This document shows, in pieces, positions 63,910 to 64,000 of a stretch of 64,000 nucleotides of DNA. The DNA is taken from positions 1 through 64,000 of the forward strand of contig JAFGBD010000059.1 of NCBI GenBank assembly GCA_016933335.1, in the 5' to 3' direction. Each line of letters begins with the position of its first letter. Position 1 is the first letter of the stretch. Origin of the DNA: Bacteroidales bacterium (GTDB taxonomy: Bacteria; Bacteroidota; Bacteroidia; Bacteroidales; UBA10428). The notes under the pieces were generated by a model. The model was not told the origin of the DNA and did not search any database. It saw nothing but the letters and a program-made list of their open reading frames with translations. Made by a program: the position numbers and the translations under genes.

Positions 63910-64000
63910 TTATTCTAAATTCAAGGCTGACAATATTTTACTGAATATTTCGTGAGGAGGTAACATTTCACCTTTGCTGTCATGGCAGTTTATGAGTTTA
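63910..64000 (-). CDS. C-terminal end of a gene that begins beyond the window
   Basis: Thirty in-frame codons end at a stop (63910-63912): the visible end reads INCHDSKGEMLPPHEIFSKI, then a short helix finishing in LNLE. It lies 28 bases upstream of the DoxX-type gene on the same strand, so the two are probably in one operon. I cannot assign the family from this fragment. Confidence 0.55.
   Translation of the reverse strand, partial: KLINCHDSKGEMLPPHEIFSKILSALNLE

Overview
This window looks like a chromosomal contig from a member of the Bacteroidetes (Bacteroidota), probably the order Bacteroidales or a close relative. The evidence is consistent: type IX secretion (T9SS) cargo with type A and type B (CHU_C) C-terminal sorting domains, a T9SS plug protein, FISUMP repeat proteins, an Na+-NQR operon with apbE, a DoxX protein of the BT_3928 type next to tpiA, and promoters of the phylum's own form (TAnnTTTG at -7, TTG about 19 bases upstream). 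Base composition is moderately AT-rich. I saw no rRNA, tRNA, CRISPR array, insertion sequence or prophage.

Layout. 1-5118 (minus) is the 5' 1706 codons of a giant gingipain-like C25 protease, followed by about 850 bases with no recognisable gene. 5974-7281 (minus) is the T9SS plug protein, divergent from nqrABCDEF-apbE (7425-14486), which has a near-ideal promoter. 14633-18193 (minus) holds two tandem ClC-CBS chloride channel genes. 18678-22516 (plus) holds a CHU_C surface protein and the bifunctional (p)ppGpp enzyme. 22581-26546 (minus) is a four-gene run: lipoprotein, methyltransferase-fold protein, membrane MutS-like ATPase and TraB/GumN protein. 26753-33362 (plus) has two secreted proteins, the second a 1982-residue FISUMP/FN3 repeat protein built from a module of exactly 1119 bases.

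33516-43788 (minus) mixes housekeeping and signalling genes: a SiaB-like kinase with its SiaC-like partner, a THUMP RNA methyltransferase, a CtpA protease, a second SiaC-like protein, guaA, RNase Z, a STAS protein and ribosomal protein S1. The S1 protein has a long charged N-terminal extension that contains a ten-copy 12-base minisatellite. 44160-50795 (plus) starts with two tiny overlapping ORFs, one a likely remnant of a sugar-nucleotide epimerase/dehydratase, then rfbA-rfbC-rfbD (no rfbB), a phosphohexomutase, YjbQ and a subtilisin-like protease. 50831-53509 (minus) has a MORN-like lipoprotein, a DUF2147 protein, folA and thyA. 53676-56999 (plus) has an AI-2E family transporter, a PKD/CHU_C protein and a rhomboid protease. 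57112-64000 (minus) has a 1502-residue exported protein of unknown function, tpiA, the DoxX protein and the tail of one more gene.

Themes. Energy and ion handling (NQR, ApbE, ClC), cell-surface and T9SS export (plug plus at least four cargo proteins), stringent response, and a partner-switching style phospho-signalling set (SiaB, two SiaC paralogues, STAS). The observations I rate most worth following are the S1 minisatellite, the epimerase remnant coupled to rfbA, the exact 373-residue period of the FISUMP protein, the SiaB/SiaC set and the unknown 1502-residue protein.
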